This document shows positions 1 through 8,829 of a DNA stretch of 64,000 nucleotides, one piece after another. Source of the stretch: GCA-020345945 sp964596985. Lineage in GTDB: Archaea; Thermoproteota; Bathyarchaeia; RBG-16-48-13; GCA-020345945. The position numbers and the translations under genes were made by a program. Every line of letters starts with the position of its first letter. Within the stretch, counting starts at the first letter, position 1. The notes beneath the pieces were generated by a model. The model was not told where the DNA came from. It saw only the letters and a list, made by a program, of their open reading frames with translations, and made no database searches. The stretch spans positions 383,697 through 447,696 of the forward strand of contig CAZQWG010000002.1 of the NCBI GenBank assembly GCA_964596985.1. The letters are read 5' to 3'.

Positions 1-1
1 C

Positions 2-157
2 GTGCTGGAGAACTCAGATTTTCCTCCGAGATCGGTTATAGTCGGGATGCCTGCGAAACGGATCAAGGAATTGGATGAGACGGGGTATTCTCAAATCAGG
101 AAACACGCGATGCTGTATAACGACCTAGCCAAGAGCCACCAAGGCGGCATCTTCTAG
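2..157 (+). CDS. C-terminal end of a hexapeptide-repeat (gamma carbonic anhydrase-like) protein, partial
   Basis: The window opens inside an open frame of 51 codons ending in TAG. The visible tail contains PPRSVIVGMPAKRIKEL, followed by a helical end rich in K, H and N. A turn of the type PPxSVVVGxPAK followed by a C-terminal helix is the usual ending of left-handed beta-helix proteins of the gamma carbonic anhydrase and acyltransferase kind. The coils and any metal-binding histidines lie outside the window, so enzyme activity cannot be judged. The family call rests on this short tail only. Confidence 0.6.
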   Translation: MLENSDFPPRSVIVGMPAKRIKELDETGYSQIRKHAMLYNDLAKSHQGGIF

Positions 158-422
158 AAGGACGACCGATTTCCTACTGCTAACCCTGTGAAGACCTGAT
201 CGGGGGATCTCGGCACCAATCTACCGGTAAGTAGAATGCATGTCGGAAGCTACTTGTCACACATTGTATAGGCGCTACAGCGGTTGCCCAGCGTCTCAGC
301 TCGTAGACATCACGCACCCAGCCTATGGGCTCATCGTCAACCATGGGAATAGCTCTATCTTGATATGTAGTTCTGAGTAGGTTGCGACCACGCTGTCGTC
401 GAGAGTATAGGGGAACCCGGGT

Positions 423-451
423 CTAGGTAGCTTCAAAGGCTACTGACCTAG
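423..451. terminator. Hairpin downstream of the QueG-like gene, possible terminator
   Basis: CTAGGTAGC (423-431) pairs with GCTA (439-442) and CCTAG (447-451) around a 7-nt loop, with four unpaired bases on the right side. It lies 14 nt beyond the stop codon of the leftward Fe-S gene, where a transcript end is expected. The rest of the 158-464 gap shows no gene. Terminator function is inferred from position and fold only. Confidence 0.35.
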
Positions 452-464
452 TCTATCGTGCAGG

Positions 465-1199
465 CTAATCATCTTTATTACGGGTTTCCGGTGTATTCTT
501 CCTGCCACCGACGCAAACCCTCATGCATATGCTGCAGGCTGGTCTGGTTCTCCGGTATTGGGCGCAGAGGAATTTGTCTATATCGTATGGTCGGGGTTTC
601 TCCGGTTGTTTGATGGCTCCTGCTGGGCAGAAAGTTATGCATGGTTTACCGACGCACGTCTCGCAGAGGTTCACGCTGAGGGGCTTGTCTACTGGTTTGA
701 TGTCGGCGTCGGTCACGATTGCTGTCAACCTCTCCCTCGGACCGTATTGCGGGGTGACAAGTAGGCTATGGTACCCGAGGGTGCCAAGACCGGCTCCTGC
801 GGCAAGGTGTTTCAACGAGAGCATACCGATAAGATACCGGTCGTCTGTGCCACCTTGAGACGCCAGCTGATGATAAGCCTTGAATCCCTTTCTCTCCAGG
901 GTTCTCGCTAGGGCGAATCCCAAACGGTCGAGTTGCGTGGACAAGAATGTGTTATGTCCTACGTACATCTTCTCTCGAGACTTCAGCAGTTGATCGTTGG
1001 TCTCTTCTCCGGTAGGCAATAGGTCGACCATCGCGTCCAAGTACTTCATTCCCAGCACGATGACGGACTTTGCTCCTGGTAGAACGTCGGTGGTGCGATG
1101 TCCGGGTGGGGCTTCGTTGAAACGTCTGACTTCGGCGACTCCAAATAGGTCTGCGCCGAGATCCCGGGCTTGTTCTTCAAGTTCATTTCTGAGGCTCAT
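465..1199 (-). CDS. QueG-like 4Fe-4S double-cluster protein
   Basis: The 244-residue protein resembles the epoxyqueuosine reductase (QueG) family. Its N-terminal half is the family's conserved domain, with GADLFGVAEV near residue 15 and LPGAKSVIVLGM near 40. The C-terminal half has two groups of four cysteines, C179/C182/C187/C191 and C212/C222/C225/C229, in the spacing expected for two [4Fe-4S] clusters. It is shorter than bacterial QueG and lacks the HEAT-like tail. Archaea make archaeosine and normally lack queuosine, so a queuosine role is unlikely. Related short archaeal proteins are thought to be electron-transfer or reductive-activation proteins. The corrinoid methyltransferase cluster 5-7 kb away makes a link to cobalamin reduction conceivable but unproven. 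The ATG start directly precedes the conserved domain. Confidence 0.75.
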   Translation of the reverse strand: MSLRNELEEQARDLGADLFGVAEVRRFNEAPPGHRTTDVLPGAKSVIVLGMKYLDAMVDLLPTGEETNDQLLKSREKMYVGHNTFLSTQLDRLGFALARTLERKGFKAYHQLASQGGTDDRYLIGMLSLKHLAAGAGLGTLGYHSLLVTPQYGPRERLTAIVTDADIKPVDKPLSVNLCETCVGKPCITFCPAGAIKQPEKPRPYDIDKFLCAQYRRTRPACSICMRVCVGGRKNTPETRNKDD

Positions 1200-1495
1200 C
1201 TGCTTCTCATTCTCCTTTCTCTTTTCTGGTTCTAACCCTCTGGAAAGGCGTTGAATTAAGACTTTCTGACGGTTGTCTACTCATGTCGAACCCTCATCAG
1301 ACTTGTCTTCAGGCCGGAAGCAGGTGAAATCCAAAGTGGAAACAGTAATGGCGGGTCGTCTGGGTCTTCGAGGCGGGTATCGACCAACCGACCCGATGGG
1401 AAACCGTCCATTTCCATGGGGCTGCGTAGACGATTTAAATGTCTCTTCGAATCACAACGTGAAACGGAACTCGATTCCTCTCAGGTCGCAAGGGG

Positions 1496-1894
1496 GTGAT
1501 AGCCATCAAGATTGAGGTTGTTGAGACTGAGGCCAGTGCACTTCCGATCGGTCCATACTCTCAAGCCATCAAGACCGGTGGTTTCGTGTTCGTGGCTGGT
1601 GAAAAAGGGATAGACCCTAAGACACGGAAGATCGTCCCGGGTGGCATCGCCGCGGAGACCGATAGGGCCCTTAAAAACATCGAGGGAATCCTGAAGGCAG
1701 CGGGTACCTCTCTGCGGAATGTAGTAAGTACGACGGTTTACCTAGTCAACATCGAGGATTTCGAGGCGATGAACAAGGTCTACGCCAGGTACTTCACGGT
1801 CAATCCACCCGGCCGGACCACGGTAGGAGTCGATGCCCTACCGGCCGACGCCTCGGTCGAGATCCAATGCGTAGCAGTACTGCCGGATCATTAA
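1496..1894 (+). CDS. ridA: RidA family enamine/imine deaminase
   Basis: The 132-residue length and sequence match the RidA/YjgF/YER057c family, trimeric cytosolic enzymes that hydrolyse reactive enamines released by PLP enzymes such as threonine dehydratase. Typical motifs are IGPYSQAIKTGGFVFVAG near the N-terminus and PPGRTTVGVDALP near residue 104, whose R107 is the conserved substrate carboxylate-binding arginine. E122 in the VEIQ strand is also conserved. The start is GTG at 1496, directly after a G-rich run too close to be a normal ribosome site, so a leaderless message or a slightly different start is possible. The gene stands alone between the QueG-like gene and guaA. Confidence 0.93.
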   Translation: MIAIKIEVVETEASALPIGPYSQAIKTGGFVFVAGEKGIDPKTRKIVPGGIAAETDRALKNIEGILKAAGTSLRNVVSTTVYLVNIEDFEAMNKVYARYFTVNPPGRTTVGVDALPADASVEIQCVAVLPDH

Positions 1895-2098
1895 AGGTAT
1901 AGGATTCAGGGAATGCTCGGAACAAAGCACCCAACGACCCCCGTGGACAATGGAATGTCAGTATTCTCGCTTTACATAACCTGCTGCGTAACCCCTACTC
2001 CAAAGAATTCCTCATGAGACTAGAAATCGGGTTCCAGCCGTATCGAAGGCTGACCGGTCATCCCTCTTCTGGGGACGAATAGAAACAGCCAGCACGTG

Positions 2099-3655
2099 CT
2101 ACTCCCATTCAATAGTCGATGGCGGTTTGTGGGTGATATCGTAGACGACTCTTACAACCTGAGGCAGCTCGTTTGTTATCCTTGTTGAGATTCTTTCCAG
2201 GACATCAAAAGGGACCTTTGCAAAGGAGGCTGTCATCGCTTCTCGGCTCTCCACTGCACGGATCGCCACAACATGTCCGTAGGCTCTTGCGTCCCCCTTG
2301 ACTCCTGTCGTCATGGTGTCCAAGAGGACCGCGAAGTACTGCCAAAGCCCATTATCCAGTCCATCCTTTTCGATCTCTTCGGTTACAATCCTGTCGGCAT
2401 GTTTGATCAGGTCCAACTTGTCTTGAGTTACTTCCCCTATTATCCTCACAGCCAGACCTGGACCCGGAAAGGGCTGCCTATGAACTATCTCCTTCGGCAA
2501 TCCCAGCTTCTCGGCTACCTCCCTCACCTCGTCCTTGTAGAGGTCTCTGAGCGGTTCAACGACGCCCCTGAATTTCAGGTTCGTGGGTAACCCTGCAACG
2601 TTGTGGTGGCTCTTGATCCTGTCGGCCTTGGCTCCCAACCCCGATTCTATTCTATCCGGATAGATCGTTCCTTGGACGAGGAATTCGGCTCCTTTCTTCT
2701 CTGCGATCTCTTCAAAAACGCGGATGAACTCCTCGCCTATTTTAGTCCTTTTCTCCTCCGGGTCCTTCACTCCTGCCAGTCTCTTCAGGAATCTCTCCTT
2801 GGACTCAGCCACCGTGAAGTCCATCTCCAGGCTGCTGAAGAACTCCCTTACCGACTCGGGTTCATCCATTCTCATGAAGCCGTGATCGACAAATACCGCT
2901 GTAAGGTTCCTGCCTATAGCCCGCTGGGTTAGGAGGGCTGCTGTGCTAGAGTCGACTCCACCGCTCAATGCGATAATGCATCTTGAATCGCCGACCGTCT
3001 CTTGGATCTCGTTGACCGCCTGCTTTGCGAAGTCGCTCATGAACCAGTTCGGCTTACACTTGGAGACTTCGAAGACGAAGTTCCGAAGCATTCGATCGCC
3101 GTTCCGGGTATGTGTAACCTCTGGATGCCATTGTAATCCAAAGATTTTCTTTTCCTTGTCTGCGAAGGCTGCAACGGGACAGGTCTTTGAGGAGGCAAGC
3201 GTCTCGAAGCCGTCTGGTAGGGAGCGGACTGTATCTCCGTGACTCATCCAAACCTCTTGGCTACCTGCAAGTCCTTTCAAGACGCCAATCGGTCTCTTCA
3301 CATCCACCATGGTTATTCCGTATTCGCCTTTCCCCTCTGAAGAGACTGCTCCCCCTTTCATGTAGGTTATCAACTGGTGTCCGTAGCATATGCCTAGAAT
3401 TGGGACGTTCATCGTCAGGATCTCGGGATCGCAAACCGAGGCATCTTCCTTGTAGACGCTCTCTGGCCCCCCTGAGAATATCATTCCCTTGACTAGGTAC
3501 CTATCACGGAACGATTCTATCTCTTCGCGGGCTATGTTATAAGGCACGATCTCAGATCTCACATGAAACTGTCGGACCCGCCTGGCAATCAAATGGCAAT
3601 ACTGTCCCCCGAAGTCAAGTACCAGTATCGTATCGTGACTCATGTCATCCTTCAA
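2099..3655 (-). CDS. guaA: GMP synthase (glutamine-hydrolysing), single-chain
   Basis: This 518-residue protein is a full GMP synthase, converting XMP, ATP and glutamine to GMP in the cytosol. The class I glutaminase domain comes first, with the nucleophile C90 in PILGICYGHQ and a WHPEVTHT histidine-glutamate pair near 177. It is followed by the ATP-pyrophosphatase domain with P-loop ALSGGVDSS near 230 and the C-terminal dimerisation domain ending KPPSTIEWE. Many archaea carry the two halves as separate genes, so the fused bacterial/eukaryotic form is notable. Met5 (3643) is an equally good start because the domain begins with HDTILVLDFGGQY. An AT-rich stretch near 3705-3718 may be the promoter on this strand. 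Confidence 0.96.
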   Translation of the reverse strand: MKDDMSHDTILVLDFGGQYCHLIARRVRQFHVRSEIVPYNIAREEIESFRDRYLVKGMIFSGGPESVYKEDASVCDPEILTMNVPILGICYGHQLITYMKGGAVSSEGKGEYGITMVDVKRPIGVLKGLAGSQEVWMSHGDTVRSLPDGFETLASSKTCPVAAFADKEKKIFGLQWHPEVTHTRNGDRMLRNFVFEVSKCKPNWFMSDFAKQAVNEIQETVGDSRCIIALSGGVDSSTAALLTQRAIGRNLTAVFVDHGFMRMDEPESVREFFSSLEMDFTVAESKERFLKRLAGVKDPEEKRTKIGEEFIRVFEEIAEKKGAEFLVQGTIYPDRIESGLGAKADRIKSHHNVAGLPTNLKFRGVVEPLRDLYKDEVREVAEKLGLPKEIVHRQPFPGPGLAVRIIGEVTQDKLDLIKHADRIVTEEIEKDGLDNGLWQYFAVLLDTMTTGVKGDARAYGHVVAIRAVESREAMTASFAKVPFDVLERISTRITNELPQVVRVVYDITHKPPSTIEWE

Positions 3656-3756
3656 TCCCGAAGGTTAATCCCGTTTCTTCCTTTGTTGTGTCTTCTCGTT
3701 CAAACGTATTAAATAATCTCACTCCCAGTCGGTCACTTCACTATAGGTACTTGACC

Positions 3757-4947
3757 CTAGGTGTCTTTCGCCTCTGAATCTATCTTGGAAATCAGAACAA
3801 GAACCACGTTCGCTGCTAGGATTACTGTGGTAGCGTAGTAGACCCATTCGAATCCCCAGAGATCTGAGATTGAGGTCATCAATATCGGTGCGACCACTGC
3901 CCCCATGGCAAACGAGGTCCTGTACATGCCGATTGCGGTCCCTCTTACCGACGGGTCGACGACCTCGGTGATCACCACTACCAATACAGGCATCAAGATT
4001 CCCAGTACCGCTCCGTTGATTACGAATAGGGCTGCCTGCATCTCCACTGGGCTGAACCAAACCATCATGGATGTGGTGGCTGATGCGGTGAGTAATGAAA
4101 TTATCAGCGTCCATTTCTTACCGAGTAGTCTGATTATCCATCCGACGGCGAGCGTGCCGGATGACATGCCGATCGCCCTCGCACCCATAAGAATCCCGAT
4201 GGTTGCAACCTCGTAGCCAAGCACTTGATTCAGGTACATCGGTGCCATCGTACGCATTATACCTACGTTCGGAAACATTCTGAAGAAACCAGTAATACAG
4301 GTTAGTAGAACTACATTATTCCGTAAGGATAATCGAGCCTCAATCCGATCGGAGCCCTCCTCTCTTTTCTTCTGGGCGGCTTCTTTCGTGATAGCCGTTC
4401 TAAGAGATCTTGAGTAGAGAATTATGATAAGCGCTGGGAGAAGCACCAGGGTAGAGAATAGGAAGACTTCTCTGTATCCGATCCAAGACGCGAGAAATCC
4501 TCCAACAGGGGCCCCGAGAAAGCTTCCCCCGAACTCTATGCCTTGGAATATTCCCATCGCTTCTCCTCTTTCTTCCTTCTCGTAGATGTGGGCGATTATG
4601 TTCATGGAGGCGTTGAAGAACAGTCCTGACCCAAAGCCTGAGAGTGTCCTTGAAACCATCAGGTACGTCGCGTCGGCGGCGACGTATGCTAAAGCCCCGG
4701 CTGCGGTCATCGAGGTGAAAGCAACTATCAGCGGAATCCAGTAACCGAACTTGTCCATCATATAGCCTGCAGGAATCTCGAGGAAGACTCTTGCAATGAA
4801 GTATGATGACATCACCAGTCCGATCGCGCCGCTTGAGGCACCCAGATCCCCAGCATATAGGGGTAGGAATGGGCTTCCTATGTTGGCTGAGAAGAGCACG
4901 ATGAAACCGAGCCCGCTGATAATCAGAAAATCCGTTCTGTAATGCAT
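3757..4947 (-). CDS. MFS transporter
   Basis: The 396-residue protein is a 12-helix major facilitator superfamily permease in the cytoplasmic membrane. Two six-helix halves are separated by a charged loop containing KEAAQKKREEGSDRIEAR near residue 190. The loop 2-3 sequence GYMMDKFGYW fits the MFS motif A, and GFGSGLFFNASMNI lies in helix 4. Nothing in the sequence fixes the substrate or direction. It is transcribed divergently from another MFS gene with about 100 bp between them, so the two may share regulation. Confidence 0.88.
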   Translation of the reverse strand: MHYRTDFLIISGLGFIVLFSANIGSPFLPLYAGDLGASSGAIGLVMSSYFIARVFLEIPAGYMMDKFGYWIPLIVAFTSMTAAGALAYVAADATYLMVSRTLSGFGSGLFFNASMNIIAHIYEKEERGEAMGIFQGIEFGGSFLGAPVGGFLASWIGYREVFLFSTLVLLPALIIILYSRSLRTAITKEAAQKKREEGSDRIEARLSLRNNVVLLTCITGFFRMFPNVGIMRTMAPMYLNQVLGYEVATIGILMGARAIGMSSGTLAVGWIIRLLGKKWTLIISLLTASATTSMMVWFSPVEMQAALFVINGAVLGILMPVLVVVITEVVDPSVRGTAIGMYRTSFAMGAVVAPILMTSISDLWGFEWVYYATTVILAANVVLVLISKIDSEAKDT

Positions 4948-5053
4948 GTCAACCGACCAATAGGAACTGCTGTTCTAATCCTTTAGGCTTGTCTTCGTCT
5001 GGTTGCGTGTTGTTTTTATGGGAGTACGCTCGTCTTCTGTAGAAGCCTTGGGG

Positions 5054-6226
5054 ATGTCGAGAATGGAAGACCGAAAGTGGAGTATGATCTACTTATTCAC
5101 CACTACCTTGGTCATAGCCACCGGTATGAACCTGACCATCTCGCTGGTTCCTCTTTTCCTGCAATATCTAGGAGCCGATGTCTTCCAGATCAGCTTGGTT
5201 ACGTCTGTCGCAGGTTTTGCCTCTACGCTGCTCACCTACTTTGGTGGTGTCTTCTCTGACAGGTACGGGAGGAAGCTGAGCATCTGTCTAGGGATCCTCC
5301 TAGCTGCGGTTCCCCCCTTCATGTACACGTTGTCTACGGACTGGGTGCAAGTGATCCCGTGGGTCATCCTCTTCAACGCCTCCATCGCATTCTTCTCTCC
5401 GGCTAGGATTGCCTACATAGCTGACCGCGTTGAGACCAAGGACCTAGGCAGGGTCTACGGGCTGATGAATATCGCTTGGCCAGTCGGGGGCATGATCGGG
5501 CCTTCCCTTGGCGGCTATCTCTCAGACATATACGATTGGAATGCCCCCTTCTACTTCGTGACCCTGATATCCATCCTCAGTCTACTTCCGGCCTATCTCC
5601 TACAAGAAGGGAGAAGAGGAGAACCGACGAGAGATGAGAGTGAAATTCTCCACGAGGAAGGTGTCCCGATTCGAAAAACTCTGGCTGTATTCTTCGGCAT
5701 TGCTTTTCTTATCAGCGCTGGGATAAACGCGACTAGGCCTCTTCTCCCCCTTTATCTCGTAGGATTCTTTCATCTGAGCAGGACCGAAGTGGGCTTGTTC
5801 TTCACGTTGAGCTTTGGGGTAATCACTCTAATCACGCAGCTCTCAGCCAGTCTAATCATCGGCAGATACGGGAGCAAGAGAGCAATGCTTCACAGCGTTC
5901 TCCTACTCCCCATCGCCTTCGTCCTTCTGCCCTGGATCGATAACTACCAACTCCTAATATTGGACTACGCAGTGATCAATGGCTTGTGGAGTGTAACCTG
6001 GCCCACAAGCATGGAGCTACTCATGTATTGTATCCCCAGTGAAAGAAGGGGTGTTGCTGCAGGCATCAGGCAGACAGGCGTCCGTCTCGCAAACGCCGTC
6101 GCCCCCTTGATGGGAGCCTTTCTCTGGGAGGTTTTCGATCCCTCCTTCTCCTTCTACGCCTCCGCTGCAGCCCTTATCCTGTGCGTTCCTCTCATAGTTC
6201 TCGTGAAAGAGCCGGAGACCAGGTAA
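5054..6226 (+). CDS. MFS transporter
   Basis: This is a 12-helix major facilitator permease of about 390 residues. Motif A is clear in GVFSDRYGRKLS after helix 2, and a charged central loop (EGRRGEPTRDESEILHEEG) divides the halves. The open frame reaches back to a TTG at 5003, but the extra residues are not family-like. ATG 5054 or ATG 5063 place the protein start just before helix 1, so the exact start is uncertain. Substrate is unknown. It is divergent from the MFS gene at 3757-4947 but not a close duplicate of it. Confidence 0.87.
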   Translation: MSRMEDRKWSMIYLFTTTLVIATGMNLTISLVPLFLQYLGADVFQISLVTSVAGFASTLLTYFGGVFSDRYGRKLSICLGILLAAVPPFMYTLSTDWVQVIPWVILFNASIAFFSPARIAYIADRVETKDLGRVYGLMNIAWPVGGMIGPSLGGYLSDIYDWNAPFYFVTLISILSLLPAYLLQEGRRGEPTRDESEILHEEGVPIRKTLAVFFGIAFLISAGINATRPLLPLYLVGFFHLSRTEVGLFFTLSFGVITLITQLSASLIIGRYGSKRAMLHSVLLLPIAFVLLPWIDNYQLLILDYAVINGLWSVTWPTSMELLMYCIPSERRGVAAGIRQTGVRLANAVAPLMGAFLWEVFDPSFSFYASAAALILCVPLIVLVKEPETR

Positions 6227-6374
6227 TCCATCTGGCAAGCATTTGCTGCGAAGTACTGCGTGGGGGGATTCCCGAGTTATGTGCATTAGGACTGGTATGT
6301 GCGCTGACCGAGAAGCATCTACGCGAAATGCTATTCTTGTATCACCTTATTGTAGAATACCGGTTTGACAGGTT

Positions 6375-7019
6375 ATGATGGAAGACGTAAAAGAATGGTA
6401 CCTGAATAAGGTCGTGACGAGAACCCTCTCCTCCCTAGAGAAGAATGGGTTTAAGGCAGAACAGGTGGCTGACAGGAAAGAGGCACTTAGGTGGCTTATG
6501 TCTAGAATCTCTGCCGATGCGAGGGTTGGGGTAGGCGGGTCTGTGACGCTTAGAGAGATAGAGATAGTGGAGGCACTTGAGCAACGCGGAAACACTGTCT
6601 ACCAACACTGGAGGAAGGGGTTATCCTCGCAGGAGAGAGACGAGATCAGAAAGAGACAACTTACATCCGACGTATTCCTGACCAGTAGCAACGCGGTCAC
6701 AGAGAACGGTGAACTGGTGAACATCGATGGAGCCGGCAACAGGGTCGCGTCGATGATATACGGGCCGAGTCAAACAGTTGTCGTCGTCGGTGTCAACAAG
6801 ATAGCGAAGGACCTAGAAAGAGCGTTGGATCGGGCTAGGAACGTCGCGTCTCCAATGAACTGTAAAAGGCTCAAACGAAAGACCCCCTGCGTCAAGACAG
6901 GCAGGTGCGAAGACTGTGATTCCCCGGACAGGATCTGCAGAGTAGTGACCATTATCGAAAGGAACCCCGTGAAGAGCGACATCACGGTCCTAATTGTAAG
7001 GGAATATCTTGGATTCTAG
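6375..7019 (+). CDS. LUD-domain protein (LutC/YkgG-like)
   Basis: The 214-residue protein belongs to the LUD (DUF162) family. The features are a helical N-terminus, VGVGGSVTLREIEI near residue 55, the TSSNAVTENGELVNIDGAGNRV block near 105-125, and VVVVGVNKIAKDLE near 135. In bacteria, LutC-type proteins work with Fe-S partners in lactate oxidation. Stand-alone archaeal copies have no settled role. Four cysteines in TPCVKTGRCEDCDSPDRIC near the C-terminus may bind a metal or Fe-S cluster. It lies directly upstream of the methyl-transfer cluster on the same strand, about 100 bp from the MtrH-like gene, so a shared role is possible but unproven. Confidence 0.85.
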   Translation: MMEDVKEWYLNKVVTRTLSSLEKNGFKAEQVADRKEALRWLMSRISADARVGVGGSVTLREIEIVEALEQRGNTVYQHWRKGLSSQERDEIRKRQLTSDVFLTSSNAVTENGELVNIDGAGNRVASMIYGPSQTVVVVGVNKIAKDLERALDRARNVASPMNCKRLKRKTPCVKTGRCEDCDSPDRICRVVTIIERNPVKSDITVLIVREYLGF

Positions 7020-7121
7020 CTCCCTAGAAACCCGTACAGTCACAAAGTAGTCGTCTAACCAAGGTGGGCAGTTGAAAAACACATAAGAGATAATCAAGGT
7101 TTCAGGACTGGTCTCGATTTT

Positions 7122-8042
7122 ATGTTCAAGTTTGAGAAGGATCAGAAGATCTTCGAGATAGGCAAAGTCAGGTTAGGGGGCCAACCTGGAATGCTTCCCA
7201 CCGTCATGGTTGGAAGCATCTTCTATCTGGGGAGTAAGGTCGTCACCGACCAGAAAGAAGGACGATTTGACAAGAAAGAAGCACTCAAGGCCCTAGAAAA
7301 AGAAGGGGAAGCATCGCTGAGAACGGGTAACCCCCGAATCATCGACGTCAACGGCGAATCGGGAGACGCGCTTGTTAGATTCATCGATTTTGTCGCTGAG
7401 AAGACAGATGCCCCCTTCATGATCGACGGAGTGAGTGCAGAAGCACGAATTGCAGCTACCAAACATGTCGCTGATGTCGGTCTGGCTGAACGAGCCGTCT
7501 ACAATTCGATCAGCTCGGATACCAAACCCGAGGAAATCGAAGCTATAGATCAGACAGGTTTGAGGTCGGCTGTCCTCCTCCTCTTCAACAAGAGGAAACC
7601 TACGGTTGAGGGTAGACTGGAGATGCTCCGTGGAGACTATGGAGAAGACGGGTTGTTGAGGATGACGGAAACTGCTGGGATAGACAAGCCGCTTGTTGAC
7701 ACGACGGTTCTCGACGCTCCAGATATTGGACCGGTTGCGAAAGCGGTGTACCTTGTCAAGAAGGAATTCGGCATACCTTCCGGATGTGGCGCCCATAACG
7801 CAGTCGACAAATGGCATCAAAGGAAGAAACTGGACAAGACAAGCAAGCTACTGGGAAACACCGTAGCACACACATTTCCTATTGCGATGGGAGCGGACTT
7901 CATGCTGTACGGGCCGATAGAGAACGCGTCGGAAACATACACTGCGTGTGCTTTGGCTGACGCCTACGTCGCGTACAACATGAGGCAGGAATTCAGGATC
8001 AAACCCTTGACCAAGGAACATCCTTTATTCAAGATCTTCTAA
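7122..8042 (+). CDS. mtrH: MtrH-like methyl-tetrahydropterin:corrinoid methyltransferase
   Basis: The 306-residue protein matches subunit H of tetrahydromethanopterin S-methyltransferase along its length, from FEIGKVRLGGQPGMLPTVMVGSIFY to the C-terminal GADFMLYGPIENASETYTACALADAY. MtrH is the soluble TIM-barrel subunit that moves the methyl group between methyl-H4MPT and the corrinoid cofactor. No other membrane Mtr subunit is encoded nearby. Instead a corrinoid protein and a UroD-type methyltransferase follow on the same strand. This fits the non-methanogen arrangement in which MtrH homologues exchange methyl groups between a soluble corrinoid protein and a pterin carrier. Direction and methyl donor cannot be read from sequence. 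ATG 7122 directly precedes the conserved start. Confidence 0.87.
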   Translation: MFKFEKDQKIFEIGKVRLGGQPGMLPTVMVGSIFYLGSKVVTDQKEGRFDKKEALKALEKEGEASLRTGNPRIIDVNGESGDALVRFIDFVAEKTDAPFMIDGVSAEARIAATKHVADVGLAERAVYNSISSDTKPEEIEAIDQTGLRSAVLLLFNKRKPTVEGRLEMLRGDYGEDGLLRMTETAGIDKPLVDTTVLDAPDIGPVAKAVYLVKKEFGIPSGCGAHNAVDKWHQRKKLDKTSKLLGNTVAHTFPIAMGADFMLYGPIENASETYTACALADAYVAYNMRQEFRIKPLTKEHPLFKIF

Positions 8043-8104
8043 GGAGCCACCTAGACGCTGTCTTACAGTCATGCACGCCTTCCTTTAGGGGAGTATAGGC
8101 GCTA

Positions 8105-8132
8105 TCATTTGTCCAAATGAATATTAGAAATC
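8105..8132 (+). promoter_or_regulatory. Palindromic operator and TATA-like element before the corrinoid protein gene
   Basis: TCATTTG (8105-8111) and CAAATGA (8114-8120) form a perfect 7-bp inverted repeat with a 2-nt spacer. An AT-rich AATATTAGAAAT follows at once and could be the TATA box. Transcription would start near 8150, leaving a leader of about 45 nt before the GTG at 8195. A dimeric regulator bound here would cover or flank the TATA box, which suggests controlled expression of the corrinoid/methyltransferase pair. Confidence 0.5.
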
Positions 8133-8194
8133 ACCAAGGAAGAAGTGTCAAGGTTATGACAACAGAACCTTGAGAAGTTGGGGAGAGAACTATT

Positions 8195-8827
8195 GTGACG
8201 CTTGAAGAGCTTGGACTTGCTGTATCGGATGGAGACGAGAACAAGGCCAAGGTTTTGGCTGAGCAACTACTCAAAGAAGGAGTGTCGCCGGATGATTTGA
8301 TCGAGAAGGGTCTGGCGCAGGGACTGCGTACCCTCGGAGAGAAATGGGTTGCGGGAGAAGTCTTCTTAGCAGAGGTCATGCTCGCCGTTACCGCCTTCGA
8401 GGAGGTGAACGCGGTTCTGAGAACGCATCTGAAGTCGGAAGATGCGGAGATGCTTGGAACCGTGGTCATAGGTACCGTGGAGGGGGACATCCACTATATT
8501 GGCAAGAATATTGTGGCTACGATGTTGGAAGCTGCCGGATTCAAGGTCATAGATGTCGGTGAGGATGTGTCGGTCGACAAGTTCTGCTCGGCTGTCGGTT
8601 CAGCCAAACCAGCCATTCTGGGGATGTCTTGTCTCATTTCGCCTGCTCTTCACCAGATGAAAGAGGTCATAGACGAATTGAAGGCAAGGAGTCTTCGGGA
8701 CGGTCTCATAGTGATGGTGGGCGGTCCACCTCTGAGCCCGGAATACGCGGAAGAGATCGGTGCAGACATATACACGAGCGACGCCTTCGAAGCCGTAGTG
8801 AAGGCAAAGGAGGCTGTCGCACGTTGA
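8195..8827 (+). CDS. Cobalamin-binding methyltransferase corrinoid protein (MtaC/MtbC type)
   Basis: The 210-residue protein has the two domains of methanogen-type corrinoid proteins. A helical cap domain occupies about residues 1-85. A B12-binding Rossmann domain follows, with the DxHxxG signature as DIHYIG, in which H100 is the lower axial cobalt ligand. SCL (S145) and the C-terminal GGPPLSPEYAEEIGADIYTSDA complete the cobalamin pocket. Its role is to carry a methyl group on cobalt between the flanking methyltransferases. GTG 8195 gives the normal family length. The stop is separated from the next start by only 2 nt, so the two genes are co-transcribed. Confidence 0.93.
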   Translation: MTLEELGLAVSDGDENKAKVLAEQLLKEGVSPDDLIEKGLAQGLRTLGEKWVAGEVFLAEVMLAVTAFEEVNAVLRTHLKSEDAEMLGTVVIGTVEGDIHYIGKNIVATMLEAAGFKVIDVGEDVSVDKFCSAVGSAKPAILGMSCLISPALHQMKEVIDELKARSLRDGLIVMVGGPPLSPEYAEEIGADIYTSDAFEAVVKAKEAVAR

Positions 8828-8829
8828 GC

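Noticed and set aside
1273..1515. 80-codon rightward frame before ridA
   Set aside because: Low-complexity, no family, overlaps the ridA start in another frame.
8629..8829. N-terminal extension of the UroD-family protein
   Set aside because: It runs inside the corrinoid gene in another frame and is not family-like; ATG 8830 is used.
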